Assembly: GCA_950295325.1 (NCBI GenBank)
Contig: OX485805.1
Location: 55,636,758 to 55,700,757 of the forward strand
DNA: 64,000 bases
Direction of reading: 5' to 3'
DNA from: Polytrichum commune
Taxonomy: Eukaryota; Streptophyta; Polytrichopsida; Polytrichales; Polytrichaceae
Both the position numbers and the translations under genes were made by a program. Of this stretch, positions 43,156 through 56,260 are shown one piece after another; position 1 is the first letter of the stretch, and each line of letters starts with the position of its first letter. Below the pieces are notes generated by a model. The model worked only from the letters and a program-made list of their open reading frames with translations, searched no databases and was not told the DNA's origin.

Positions 43156-46100
43156 TCTCAAGAAATGTGTCTGACCAAAGCAAAGCTCTCAAAAGATTTT
43201 TCTAATTTGACACATGTCTATGGTCCTTAATCAGAATCCTTTGTTATCTCTTGTCGATAGTCAAAAACATTAGGCCCCTGAGCTCACTAATCCATCTTTT
43301 CACTTAAAAATCACCAATTTTAGCATCTTATTACTAAATCCAAGTTTCCAAAGAAGATTTGAGCTACCAACTAACAAAATTTCAAAAAACAACAATTGTT
43401 GTCCACAAATTTGGATGACACTTACCTACTACATGATCTAGACATAGGCTAGACATGTTGGGTAGTAGCTCATAATTTGTGTGGGATGATTCCCATTCGA
43501 TTTTTTAGACTTTCCTTTCTAGGAATCCTATTATTGAAAAGGGACCAACCATAATACGATGAGGAATCTTATGTAATAAGATTCCAAAAAATAAAAACTA
43601 AAGTTGGGTTTGCGCAAATCTATCATTAACAATCCCTTCTCCCATACATATAATATACAACAAAAGATTGATGGTGCTAGTGGTGATGGTGTGGTTGTTG
43701 CTCCATTGCTTCCAAAAGGAGGGGATCATGTTATAGTGAAGTGTCATATGCACGGGTGCAAAGAGTCGGGATGGCATGAGCCAACACTAGTTGCATACAA
43801 CCATGTATTGGGTTGCAAGCCCCCCAACCTCAAGTTCCATGATGGATTGATTAGAAACCTCATGTGCTCCATATATGATACTCATTTTAACCCCTGAATG
43901 CCTCGGAAGCGAAAAAATGGTTGCAAGCGTTTGTATATATATATATATATATATATATAATCACCCACTTTGAGATAATACATTTCTATTTCATCTAGAG
44001 GAAACTGATCAAAGACTTGACATGTTAACGACTCTAAGATATGGACCTTGAAGTGTTTGGAACCCTCATTTTTTTTCCTTTGGCAATATAAATTGTTATT
44101 TGTGGAAAGTAATAAAGTCAATGATATGCATGTTTACGGCTCTCCCCATCAAGTTATGAAACTCATACTTCTAGCCATTCATATCAAAGATCAAGGGATT
44201 TTGATACTTCTTGAAAATTTGTATTGTTATTTGAAGGAGAATTTGTATTTCAACAATGATATGGTGGAGATGACGAAATATGAATCCTTATTCCAAACGT
44301 TTGGATGTGGTCTAAGATTCACACTCTACAAATATCCCTTGTCCACCAACTCTTAAAAATCAAGATCTCAAATTCATGTTTCATAAAGCATCTTTGGTTC
44401 AACCTGAAACCCCCAAACCATTCGGGGACTTGATAAAACGATATTCCATACCCAAGAATTTGAGTATACAAACAAATGGCCAAATGATCCATCCATACAT
44501 CTTCTTGACTCTAACAATTGTGAGAATGCATGATTGGGTCATTGATGCTCAAATGTTGCAAATCCTTGAACTCCAATACACATACATGGGGGTTCACCTT
44601 AAACATGTCTTTCCGCCATATGCTTTTGGAAACCCCTACTTTTGTAACCATTTAGCACACGATAACCACTCTCCATCATGTGTGCTAATACACATGAAGA
44701 ACCATAGAGCAAACATGCATAACACAACAAATATATGTGTCATTAATGGAAGCAAGCCTTAAATGGACGCTTTAAGCTTTGCACCCACTACTCCTAGGAT
44801 GTGAAACATGCAATTAGTGCGAGGTGATTACGAATTCCGAATTGTATATGTAGTCATTTGCCCCATAATTTTTGAAGCTCGTATGAATTTCTTGTTCATT
44901 AACAAAGTAAAGATCTTCAAGCTCATGAAATGATCATATGGGTCCTCCCTTTGTAGTCACCTTGACTATTAAAGCCATAACGATTAAGTCACTAGAAAAT
45001 TTTGAGCTTAGTCCAATCTCCTTAAACCACACATTGCCTTCGTTGATGAACGTTCTTAGATCCACACCTAACCACACACATCTCAAATTTAGTTGTCCAA
45101 TTACATTAAGTGGTTGTGAAAGGCATGCATACATGTATACCTTACATCAATGCTATTAGCAAATAATTACATTGTAGGTTTCATCCTCATTAAGTTTGAG
45201 ACATTTATAGCTGATGAATTAAGAGAGTTTACATATGTTTAGAAGAAGCAATAGTGGGGAATAATTTTTCTTGCGATGAGAAACATATTCTAAGGAGAAT
45301 GAGTTTTTTTCATTTTTCATTTTTTTTTTATGAATATGAAAATTGCTACACAATCGATCTATAGGATAACTAATAATCGCTCATCTAAATACTAATTCTT
45401 GGCTACGACAATTGTCAAGAACCACATGCCTTTTGTACCCCCCCCCCCTCCACCCAATGTTCAATTGATTGACAAGCAATACGTAACCATTTGATAGTAC
45501 GTTGATTCGATACATTGCTCCAATGCCCTATTAAATTGCCTTTTGACATGACCTGGGGAAGGGTGAGACACTCTTCTTTGAGAGAGCGAGCCACATGCAT
45601 GCATTTCATAAATAGGCTAAGGAATAACATAGGCATTTAGAACCACTCCCATTATATGTAAAGAATAATAAGTGATTCTCCTGTAAGTACATTTTCAAAT
45701 GCTGGTGTTAGTTTTTGTTTACTTTCAAGGATTGTATAGTGTAACAAATGGTGCCAAAACTCAACATGGCCCATCAATCAATAATAGAGAACAAATCAAA
45801 ACGGTGCCCATATGTTGAACCTTTGACCATGTCCAACATCACACATGGTCCACTCCCCTTTGTCAAGAATATATAGAAAGAGATGAATTTTTCTATTTGT
45901 GATAAAATACAACTTGTAGTTGGTTCAAACCACTTAAAGAAAAAGGAAAAGAATAAAAATCTTATGCCATCATACATACCTTTAAAACGATGCTTGATTT
46001 TATTGAATAATATTGGGGGGTTGTCAGCCATAAACCCCCACCCTTATGCGTCGTGATCCGGGTGGAAGCCTATGGCTCACATATATTTAAGAAACCTTAA

Positions 46101-46439
46101 TCCATCATTGGACCTCCCCCTCAATGTGCCAAAACATAAATATCATGCCAAATTTTACTCAAAAGAAAACAAGGTTGCAAGTATTTAGAAATACTTTCTT
46201 CCTCATTAACATGGTCCACCCTTTCAATTCGTCAATCTCAACACCAATCCTCAATCCCTACAAGCCACTACAATGCCATTCCATGGTTGAATTAAACCAA
46301 CACCAACTCAACGGTTGGTGTGGCCAACCTCATAAACACTTCCACTACTCACCTAATCAAACACCTAGCTAATCCCAACTTACTCTTTTATTAACTCACA
46401 TTACTGATCCCTAAACCTCGTTGATACTCCACCTCTGAA
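43156..46439. other. No recognisable gene; dispersed repeats
   Basis: Several open frames of 60-130 codons without recognisable products. 44800-44990 resembles the LRR-gene introns at 6165-6320 and 2485-2580 (CACGCAATTAG-ACGAG, TAGTCA-TT), which points to a shared repeat or a decayed second LRR locus. Confidence 0.35.
43928..43960. repeat. TA microsatellite
   Basis: An uninterrupted run of about 14-15 TA dinucleotides. Confidence 0.9.
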
Positions 46440-47480
46440 CTTCCCCTGGGCCTTCTTAACCATCACCCTGGCTTGGGCCTTGTCCTCTGTTTTCACCCCT
46501 TGGCAACTCATGCCCAGTAGTCACCGCCGATAACCATTCGGTGACCTCCTGATGGGGCCAGGCCACTTCCCAACCCCCCTTGTTGCAACGGCACCTAATT
46601 TCAGCAGTTCCAACTGCCGCCTTCAGTCTCCCTCGCCTCAGCGTCAATACTCAATTTCAGATTTCAGCTCACTTAACCTCTGAAGAACAACCCTGTGATT
46701 CGACCCTCCTGCCTTCCAGTGGTCTCTTGCTCGCAACCGCCCCTAACTAGATTTACTTTTTTTTTTTCGGGAACAAACATTACTGAATTGTTTGGAGAGG
46801 TGAACACAAGAGACTCATTCGCGGTGGGAAGTTCAGGTCTGAGGCAAGGGCCTACTTCGTCCTCCGATTCGCTCACCTGGCCACTGACCATTTCCACCCA
46901 GCTCACCGAGTTCCTAGCTGCAATCCCTGGCATTGAGGCCTCTTTTACTGGGCGCCTCGAATTCAAGCTCACTGAACTCTATTCGCCCTGCTCCCATGAG
47001 GACTGCCGCCACTCCTTCATCCTCATAAGCCGTCAGCTTGGTTGCATCGGCACGGTTGAGCAACTCAGTAGTGACCCACCACCTGGAGTGCCACAAATGT
47101 ATAAATTCGTTAGTTGCCTGACACTATGCTCTCGGCAACGTGCAGGGATGCCCCATTGCTTGAATGGCCTTCCCCTTCCATCTCTTTCCACACTGTCTTG
47201 GTCCTCTCACGGATCCAGACTTGGGCTAGCTGCATTCTTTTTGAGGCACTTTGCAGCATGCGCCTCTGGCCGCATTTGTTAGTCGACAGTGGCTTCTCGT
47301 GCGCTCCAGCTACACTTCCCTGCTGTCCAGTTCGCAACCAACCAAGGAACCACTCACACATTGCGCTGGGGTTGATTCCCTGGCCTTCGTGCACCGCGGC
47401 CGCAACTTAAAATTTGAGAGGGAGAGAGTAGAGCGGTCCAAGGGCCTCATCCCTGGATCCGGGCCCGGAAAAATCTAGGG
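46440..47480. other. GC-richer island with unassigned open frames
   Basis: About 1 kb of markedly higher GC than its surroundings. Both strands hold open frames (plus 46695-47282, 195 codons; minus 46673-46972 and 47110-47394). No family is recognised. The minus reading (NSVSWVEMVSGQ; AQVWIRERTKTVWKEMEG) looks more protein-like than the plus, but it is broken by stops. It may be a decayed retroelement or transferred gene piece. Confidence 0.3.
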
Positions 47481-48398
47481 GTGCAATGCACCGCCCCCTC
47501 TTAAACAAACACTCATTACACCTAACTAAACTAGGTTGTGAGCTCAAAATGGTGCTCACATGTGTTCTTAAGTCTTTGAGATCATTAGAAGTTATGTTTT
47601 AACGGTTATTAATTATTCACAAAAATATAAAAAGAATGAAGTGTGGTGTGGACTAAGTTTAGACATTAGAGGGCGTTGTGTGATTGTCTCAAGGTTTAAG
47701 TTCAATGAGGTAATGCCTTAACTAGGTGAGTATGGAGTAAGGTGAGGCGAGAGGAGATCCGCGGGTTAAATGCCCACATTAGGAACCACCTTGTTGGTTT
47801 AGGAATGGAAGAACCTTGTAGATGGGATGAGTCTCTATTTAGAAGAAGAAGGTTAAGGGGTTGTGATTGGAAGCTCTAATCATCTCACCCTATCCTTACC
47901 TCATGCCCTCTCCTCCTCTTTGCTACTTAAGACTTCCTTCTTTCATTTCTTTTCTCTCTCTCTTTCCTTCGTGATCATTGGCACCCCACGGGTTATAAGT
48001 GTGGGTATGTAGGAAGCAAGATAGGAGCACGTGTGTGGACATGATTTTAAGGTGAAGAGCCAAGACTAGTTGGCCTTTAAGTAGGCTTGACCTCTTGTTA
48101 GGAGTAGTGTGGTTTGGAAGAGTTTAGAGTTTAATTTATAGTCTTAAAATTGTAGTGCTCGGATTCATATTATCCACAACTATAATGATTTAGACTTGCA
48201 AAGTTATGTTTATGAAACATTGGAGCATTTAGTTTTGTTGGACTTACAAAGTTACATTATTGAAGTAGGTGAGCTTGTGTGTGTGTGGAGTAAGAGAGAG
48301 GCACGTAGGTATGCGAGGTTATAAGATGAAGTGTCAAGATCAATTAGTCTTGAAGATTAGCCTTACATTATTAGATGTGGTTTAGACTCAAGGCATTT
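47481..48398. other. No recognisable gene
   Basis: AT-rich, no open frame above 60 codons, no clear repeat. Confidence 0.4.
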
Positions 48399-48719
48399 AT
48401 TATTGCATATTCATGTAGAGGACTTCATTACCTATCCATGGATACCAAGAACTCATTTTTTGGACTTCATATGAATTTTTAAGAGCCAAAAAACCGAGAC
48501 TATGTCCAAACTTCCAAAAAATAGTGTAAAAATACAGATTCAAAGGGAACAGCGTAAAATTGCGACCATATACTTTTTTGCAGTAGAAATATTATTGCAT
48601 ATTCATGTAAAGGACTTCATTACCTATCCATGGATACCAAGAACTCATTTTTTGGACTTCATATGAATTTTTGAGAGCCAAAAAACCGAGACTTTGTCCA
48701 AACTTCCAAAAAAATAGTG
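48399..48719. repeat. Recent direct duplication of about 128 bp
   Basis: Copies at 48399-48526 and about 48592-48719, 192 bp apart and nearly identical. Both contain GACTTCATTACCTATCCATG and CCAAAAAACCGAGACT. Confidence 0.85.
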
Positions 48720-51700
48720 ACACACTCTTATAGTTTTTCATTTATGATGTTTAGACTTAAAGTGTTGGATTCATTAGGTAGGAAGGGGTGTGTGTAACTT
48801 TTGAATGTATTGGTGATTGACCATTGAGGTAAGTGTTTTTAAACACTCACTCTCTTTTGGTTGAAATAATTATACATTGAAATATCAAGAAGGAGTTACT
48901 ACGTGTCATTCCAACATTTTTCACTAGGGCTAGGACGAAATTAAGGGTGGCAAACTTTGGGTGACATAGGCCCAAGCCCAGCTCCCTAACCATACAACTA
49001 AAATCCTACCACAACTTAACCATTCCCTAACCAATTACTTCACCCCTTCTACCCAATAAGCACTACCATCCTAACCTAAAGTTTAAAACCGCAACACAAC
49101 TCAAATTCCACTCTTTTTATGTTTTAAGATAATCAATGAAAAATCAAGGCACAAGTTTTAGTGAATTTTCAAGTTTAAGAACCTATGTGGGCCCTATTTT
49201 GGGCTCACAGGGGTTCACTCCCTCTTATATTTTGCATACACGTGCGTTCGGGACCTATTTATTGGGGGGTTATTTACCTTGCAGAAAAGATTATAAGGTG
49301 ATGGTATTTTACATGTAAAAAGCCTGAAAATATTATATGTAATGGTATTTTACATGTAAACATGTTTCATTATTTTAAAATCCCCTATTTTACATGTACA
49401 TTTTTTACAAAATTTATCTACAATGAATATATTGGACCTTATTTTTTATCGCATGTTGTTCTACGATTTCCGCCAGTGAAGTCCCCGAGTGAATAATGCA
49501 AGAGCTCCATGCAATCATGCACAAGGTCGGCTAGGGAGTCGTGGCGTCTACGTAAAGTCATCCATCGTGGATGAAAGATACTCAGATAAAAGAACACCCC
49601 CCTACAAGATTGAGGGCCGATTCATTCCAAATTTGACACCACTAAAGTATTTCAGGGTCTTTGACTTTATTTTGGGGGCCACCTTGTCTTAAAATAAGTA
49701 TTTACATGTTATAATTTGCTATGTTTTCAACACCTTCTACACCTATTAATGTGCGTTGTGTTATAAATGTTTTGTCATACCACGATAAGTATGGTCAATG
49801 TAACTTTTCTTGACCCACAACATTATTAGTCCACAACACTAGTTGTTTAAAAGTAGAAATATGAAATTAATATTTCTACAGGATCATGAATTGCTTTGGG
49901 TTGAAATATGATGCCAATATTAGATCAAGAACCATTAATCATTTAGGTAATAGTATTTGATCGCTTTACATTAATATATTACTATTTTATTGATTTATAA
50001 GTCGTCCTAATTTTCAAACCACATATAAAATATAGTGCACCATAATAATTTCTAACCACACTAATTTTTAGTCCATCATAATAGGTGTAAAAGGTGTATT
50101 TGATAGCATCATATGGAAATGTCCACAAAAACTTCAAAGCCATAAATGTTTTTCCTTAGGTCCTTTTCATAGTGAATCCATTTTGATTTGGTAAAAGTAG
50201 AAGACAAACATAGCACTGCCAATTTACATGTGGTTGCTCTAAAAAATTCTCAAGCAAACTTTACTTCAATTATATACAGAGAGAGATATTACCTACCCAA
50301 AAATTTCAAATTACTGCAAAAGTCACTCAAGGCCATCATGCCCACTTTATTAAACCTTTAACGGTTTAAAAATTTGAAGGAATTTGTTGTTTTGCAGGGG
50401 ATTGTCAACTATTAGGCTTCACATTGAAACGATAGGATGTGATGTACAATTGTTGAAATTGACTTGAAAATTCTCTTAAAACAAAAGGCCTGTAGAAGGA
50501 TCAGGAAACAAGGAAGTTTCACTTACCGACGATTTGTGGAGCTTGAAGTCAATGAAGTTGATAAAACTATAAACAATGTTTGTTCCTCATTGTTCAATGC
50601 AAAGCTCACACTTCAAAATATGCTGAGGGGACCGTTGTTCACTCCCTATTATACTCATGTTATTGTGGTGCTTGGTTGGACATTCCTCATTGTTGGGTCC
50701 TTCCTTCAACCCCAGAGATTCTCTATGTACGTGGGTATATTCCCCCATTAAAAATATTCCCTAGTCGGTAGACTTGGCTAAATAATGATATGTCGATGTA
50801 AAGGGATGGGTCCTGGTCATATTAAATTGCTTCTAAACTTTTGTTTGAAATTTGCATGGATTTGAGTAACTGCTTCATGAAAATAAACTTGATATTTCTT
50901 GTTATTGTGTCTATTCAAAATCCTAGGAATTACATGTAAGATTTCAGCCAACACCCACTTTCTATTAGAATTATAATACTGGCGTTATTTTTTCTTTTTC
51001 TTTTCTTTTCTATTAGAATTATAACAGTTTAGGATTTTGAACACTTGTTTTGTTTTTAATTTTGAGGTGATTAACTACTAGGTGCTCACACATCTATTGT
51101 TGGATGCAAAACACATCTATTTGTTGTCATGAAAATTTCTAAAAGTGTAGGAATTGTTGAAGGGTGAAGTGGCCGAGTTGCTCCTGGTGTGCTCCACAAA
51201 GGGAGAATTTAATAAGGTTATATAACCAATGAGGGTTGGGCATATTGATTCATTATGCGAACTGACTGTTGCAAGATTATCAAGAAATTGGAATGGGGTG
51301 GGATGAGGGCAAAAGTTCTCAACCACAACGCAAGAAGAATTGAGGCAATCAACAAAACAAGAGGAGGGAGATTAATTGGCATGTATTAGGACATCTATGG
51401 GCTTCTAGATTTCTTCCGTATAACAACTATTCTAAAATGGTTAAAATTTGGATTACAATGAAAGGTCACAACATGCTTATTGACTTATCCTTGGCAACAC
51501 TGGAAAACACTCATTGATTAGGGGTATATGACATATAGATATAGTTTTAGGGGCATGCGTGCTTGGGTCTCAAATGATGTATCGCACGATTTTTTTCCCA
51601 AATTGGACAATGATAGGGCCACCCCATGGAATGCGCCGTACTTACCATAGCATGTAGATGCATATATGAATATCAATTATGAATATGGGTCACAAAATAT

Positions 51701-53460
51701 CCATAGGGGTATAAAGGGTCTTCTAGTTCTTAGCAATGTAAATATACTATGCCCTATAGGGGCCCTATAGAACATGAACCATAATTAGAATCAAAGAAAA
51801 ATGACATACATAGATAGGAATCATAGGTAGTGGGTAGGCTTTAGGTTAAGGGTCTATGAGGATTTAGGGATTGGTCTCGAGCATATTGTAGGGCCATCCT
51901 TGAGGTGTTGGAAACGATTAAGAGATTAGCAATTGACATAAGTTCCAAGTGAGGGTACATGGGTGATCTCAATGGTCCCACTGTAAACCATTCTTGAGGT
52001 GTAGGTAATGATACAAAGCTTAGCATTTGGCATGAAGTTCCTAGTGAGGGTTTGGAGTTTGAAGTACTTTTGCATACAAAGACTTGGAAACACATTTTTA
52101 CAAGTTCTTCGTCTTGAATACATATGCTAAATAAATTGTTACCAAGATCTTCTATGTGGTATAAATACAATTGACATTGAAGTATACTTATTCAAAAATA
52201 TACAACTTGTTCAAAAATAATAAGGGATGTGCACTTGTGGGGACAAAAACATCAAATGACAACAACAAAAGCAATAATTCCACCAAAATCTAAATATATG
52301 GGGTTGTTGACTTGAAGGTGATGCACACATGGGATGCATGGTTTTAAGAAAGAGTGGACCTCCCATGAGGGCCACCATTGGATGCCAATTTAAGGTGTAT
52401 GAATATGGGTAAATTGGAGTTCGATGGTGCTTCTAGTATAATATTAACTCAATGCCAAAGCCAATGCTGGATTATTATCATCCTTTTTTGCTACCATGTG
52501 GGTATCTATTGTATAATGAGGTTTTATGTTTTTTGGACATATATAGTATGGGTTTTGGTATTTGATGGCATTTATGATTTGGATACCATTCAGAATTATA
52601 CGCCACGCAAAAAATTTCATACCTAGATAAAATCACTCTAGTATTAATATGGTTTAGAATGGTATTGACCCAAATAGTAAGTCATGTATATAAAGATTCT
52701 CTCACCTTGACATATCCATCAAATATCAAAATATTGATAGCATGCATTCATCTATAAACCCGGTCCAACATTGGGCAAGACCTTGCTAAGAGAGCAATGT
52801 TTGATGCAATGCTTGGGGAATCACATGAGTTTGCTTCAAATAATGGTAGTTGCTAAGAATTGAGTACAACTTTTGAGGAGGGTGTCAAAGTTAATGTGGT
52901 TCTTTCATGATAAAATCCTGAATATTCTCTGGAATGCTTCTTGAAAGTCTCTATCCAGAACCCAAGGAAGTAATTGCAAAATTCATAATCATGGACCAAA
53001 TACCACATTTCCATTATGACCTCATTGATATAGATATCCCCATTCAGAGAAAAACCTCACTGCTTTCCAACTTCGTTGCATTTAAATCACAAATGAACTG
53101 ACTGAACCGATTTCTTCATCTACCAATGTCTCAGAAAAGAACCTCACTGAATTGAGTACCAAGCCAAGCCAAGAAAATGATACAGAAAAGCATAAACAGG
53201 ACTGAATGGTATTGCACTTAGGGGACATTTCTCTTTGGGGACAACAAACCCTCCCTTTGGGGACCCAAACAACACAAATAGAAATAAGGGTTACTGATGA
53301 CACCTGAATTTCAAGTGGGTTGGCTAAGTTTATATGGACTTCTGCAGAATCCGAGTTTGGATCCTCATTTTAGAGTTCAAGTTGAGGGTTTGTATCCAGG
53401 ACCTTGGATTTAGGGTTTGAATCACAATTCCCATATATGCCTCATTCTATGAAATAAATG
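48720..53460. other. Mostly unassigned, apart from a MITE-like element
   Basis: Small open frames up to about 110 codons with no recognisable product and no consistent splice structure. Includes the MITE-like element at 49206-49491. Confidence 0.35.
49206..49491. mobile_element. Diverged relative of the 4548-4957 MITE
   Basis: Left CACAGGGGTTCACTCCC with ACACGTGCG inside, right GTGAAGTCCCCGAGTG preceded by TTTTATCGCATG. The layout matches the 4548-4957 element, but no target duplication remains. Confidence 0.45.
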
Positions 53461-53947
53461 CTAATTAAGGATACTTGATTATGGTGGAAGCCGTAGGACA
53501 TTTAAGAATGTGTTTCAGTCAGTCTAGCGGACGATCAAGCATTATGAATACAAGAACCATGTCTCTAGAAAAATTATGAAGAAACTGGAAAGCCAGCTTT
53601 GTTCTCCATGTTAGCTCCAAATTTTGTTTCGTATGCAGAGATTGAAACTGAAAGCTTGTCTACTATGTTCCTTTGCATGCTAACTATTGACTGATGTAGC
53701 TTTAAATTCCTAGCTTCCTACTATTCAAATTCCCAACAACTCCTGCATATTTGCCTGGCATATTTCTCAAATCCACATTGCATTCAAGTCGTTCCCTTAT
53801 AATTGAATCCCTAGGGAGCAAATTTTGGCGAATGCTCATGTTAGACTCCAGGCTAGATTTGTGGCCAAATTTTAGGGTTGGAGTGCACAAGAAAGCAAGA
53901 GAGCAGTAAGTGTAGGTGTCTTTTTTATCTTTTGTGTGCAGATCTGA

Positions 53948-54000
53948 TTGTCCCGTATGTGTGGTTTGGGCATTGGTAAGGAGCAGGTGAGTATATAATG
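53948..54000 (+). promoter_or_regulatory. U2 snRNA promoter: possible USE and TATA
   Basis: GTCCCGTATGT at about 53950 matches 7 of 11 positions of the plant upstream sequence element (RTCCCACATCG), and TATATAATG lies at 53992. Their spacing from the RNA start (about 74 and 31 bp) fits plant Pol II snRNA promoters. Confidence 0.5.
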
Positions 54001-54022
54001 CGAAGGTGAAGCAGTAGCAAGT

Positions 54023-54268
54023 GTACCTTTCTTGGCCTTTTGGCTAAGATCAAGTGTAGTATTTGTTCTTATCAGCTTGATTCATGCCGGTACCGTGTAC
54101 AACGTTATTTTTTCTTTCTTTTCTTATCAGCCTAATATCTGATATGAGGCTCATCAAGCCTCATGATATTAATCTAATTTTTCTTGGGTGTGATGCTCAT
54201 CCGGTAGCTCATTCTCCGAAAACTTCGTGGTCTTGTCTCTATGGTTATTTTGCACTTTCGTTGTAAGG
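54023..54268 (+). ncRNA. U2 snRNA-like gene with a 55 nt insertion
   Basis: The 5' end TACCTTTCTTGGCCTTTTGG, then GCTAAGATCAAGTGTAGTAT, matches U2, including the GTAGTA branch-site-pairing sequence. After TTCTTATCAG (54066-54075) comes a foreign 45 nt and then a second TTCTTATCAG (54121-54130), followed by normal CTAATATCTGATATG, a perfect stem-loop (GAGGCTCATCAAGCCTC), and an Sm-like AATTTTTC. The insertion falls in the loop of stem-loop IIa. Without it the length is about 191 nt, close to plant U2. The 3' third is diverged. The insertion suggests a non-functional or variant copy. The 3' end is approximate. Confidence 0.8.
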
Positions 54269-54954
54269 GCTAATTAGGGTTCCTTGATTATGGTTTACGC
54301 CATAGAACATTTGAGAATGTCTTTCAATCAGTCTAGTAGACAGTCGAGTAGTATGAGAACAAGAACCATGTGTCTAGAAAAATTATGAAGAAACTGAAAA
54401 GACAGCTTTGTTCTCCATGTTAGCCACAACTATTCTTGGGAATTCATGAATATTGTTTCTTACATAGAGATTGGAACATCTTGTTTACTTTGTTCCTTTG
54501 CATGTTGATTCTGACTCGAGTTGTTGTTGGATGGATGTGAGGTCTTCGTTGGAGTTGTGTTTTAGACACCAATGGTGAGGTATCAAGAAAGAGATTAAGG
54601 GGCGCATGCCATAACGTACAAATGTGCTTGTTGGAGATGATTGGTCAGCCGGTTGCTATTTGAAAAATGGTTCATTGAAAAAGGATCACCAAGAAATGAG
54701 ATTGGACTAGGATATGATAACCTGGACATGTTGTGTGATATGAACGAATATGACATGTTTGCGGGTGGCATGTGGAATTCTCCCTTGAGCCAACTAGCTG
54801 GATTTCAATGGAAAGGGGGTACAACAAGTTAAGTTGACAACTTGAAGTAGTTTATCCAGCCATATCGTTATTTTCAAAACTTTTGGTCCCATGACATATT
54901 GATACAGTTGTGTAAGTACACTAAGATATATGCATCCACATGTCCGGTAATTAG

Positions 54955-55480
54955 GAAATGGACACTTATTTTGTGGACGAGATGAGAGTGTTTTTGGGAG
55001 TTTGTATCATGATGGGTTTGAAGAAACTATCTTCATACCGTTTGCATTGGTCCAAAACATTACTATAGAGAAACCCGGAAATTACTAGGGCAATGACAAG
55101 AAAATGATAAAGCAATAGTTAAGTGCTTGCATTTGGTTGATGATGACTTGGTTGTGACTGACAAAACCCAACTTGAATATAGTCCGATAGCCAAGATAGA
55201 ATGGTTGGTGAATGATCACAACTCTTTATATGCATTATGTTGTTGAGCACGGCGTTCTCACCTATTGACATGAATGATGTTGTGCTTGTGAAAAGGTGGC
55301 ATAAGAAAATGGAGAAGTCCATTTCTTCTTCCCCAATCCTAGTTCATTACCAACCTCACATGAGAGGTGTGGATGTGGCGGATCAACTTTGAGGCTACCA
55401 CACGGTTCAAAACAAAGACCACAAGTTGCAAATTGACATCATCTATGACAATATTTTTTCACAAGTGTCATCCGCAAAGT
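54955..55480 (+). pseudogene. piggyBac-type transposase relic
   Basis: Translated in broken frames: FVDEMRVFLGVCIMMGLKKL then SYRLHWSKTLL-stop, and later VKRWHKKMEK then RGVDVADQL-stop-GYHTVQNKDHK. These match the order of the DDE_Tnp_1_7 (piggyBac-like) domain, including the GVD-ADQL block near its end. At least two in-frame stops and missing middle segments make it a pseudogene. Confidence 0.75.
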
Positions 55481-56260
55481 TACCATAGCGACATAAAATA
55501 CCATATGACACTAAATATCATATTTAGTATAGTGCATGTAGTATTATGATCTAGTGGAGTTGAAACTGGTCGACCATTTTGTCTTTGCATATAAGTTGTA
55601 CACTAAGCGGCTCACCTTCATTTTTTCTTTGTAAGCTTTGGACACGGAGCATGGACCCAAAGAACACATATGTCACATTGAGCCTGCAAAGAAGCATAAC
55701 CAACGGAATTCCAACAAGCTGTCACTTAATAGTGTTGAGGTCCAAGTTTATAAAACATACAAACATCACTTACATTTCATATCAACAAGAAACATTTTAT
55801 ATCATATAAACACAAACTCAAGACCTAACATTAATGACAGTGGTATGGAAAACAATTTTTTCTTTGGGTGCAACACCAGCATGTGGATAGTCAGCTGTGA
55901 CTTACAAAGTTGCCTTTCTCATCTGAAAGCCACACGTTGTTGCAAATTGCGCAATATTAATTTGCAGCAAACAAGGAGGACAACACAAGACAATTTCAAA
56001 ATTAGGTCGACTTGATATTAACCCCATACTGGAAAAGAATCTAATGCCAAGAGAGTAGACATCACTATTTGAGGCGAGATGACTATCATGGAGTCACGAA
56101 GAAATTGGATTGATGAAAGATGAAGTTCGAAACTCAAAATGCAACTTTGACAGAAAAAAACCAGCAGATATCAAGAGCTTAGGCTTATAGGATTGAGAAA
56201 AAAAATTGTGAAAAGAATTGAACCAAGAAAACACTGAAAATGGTTGACTTGAAAAAGTAC
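55481..56260. other. No recognisable gene
   Basis: Degraded sequence right of the piggyBac relic. Short open frames only. Confidence 0.35.

Larger units (their letters stand above)
53461..54475. repeat. Direct repeats flanking the U2 gene
   Basis: 53461-53645 and 54269-54475 are about 85 percent alike by eye (CTAGAAAAATTATGAAGAAA, CAGCTTTGTTCTCCATGTTA). They sit 808 bp apart with the U2 gene between them, as expected from unequal exchange or loss in an old tandem U2 array. Confidence 0.65.

Noticed and set aside
46695-47282. 195-codon plus-strand gene
   Set aside because: No recognisable domain, starts within low-complexity sequence, and the opposite strand is equally open.
54066-54130. Spliceosomal intron inside the U2 gene
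   Set aside because: No position of a 55 nt excision gives GT-AG, GC-AG or AT-AC borders. A 41 nt GT-AG excision leaves 14 extra bases and is too short for a plant intron.
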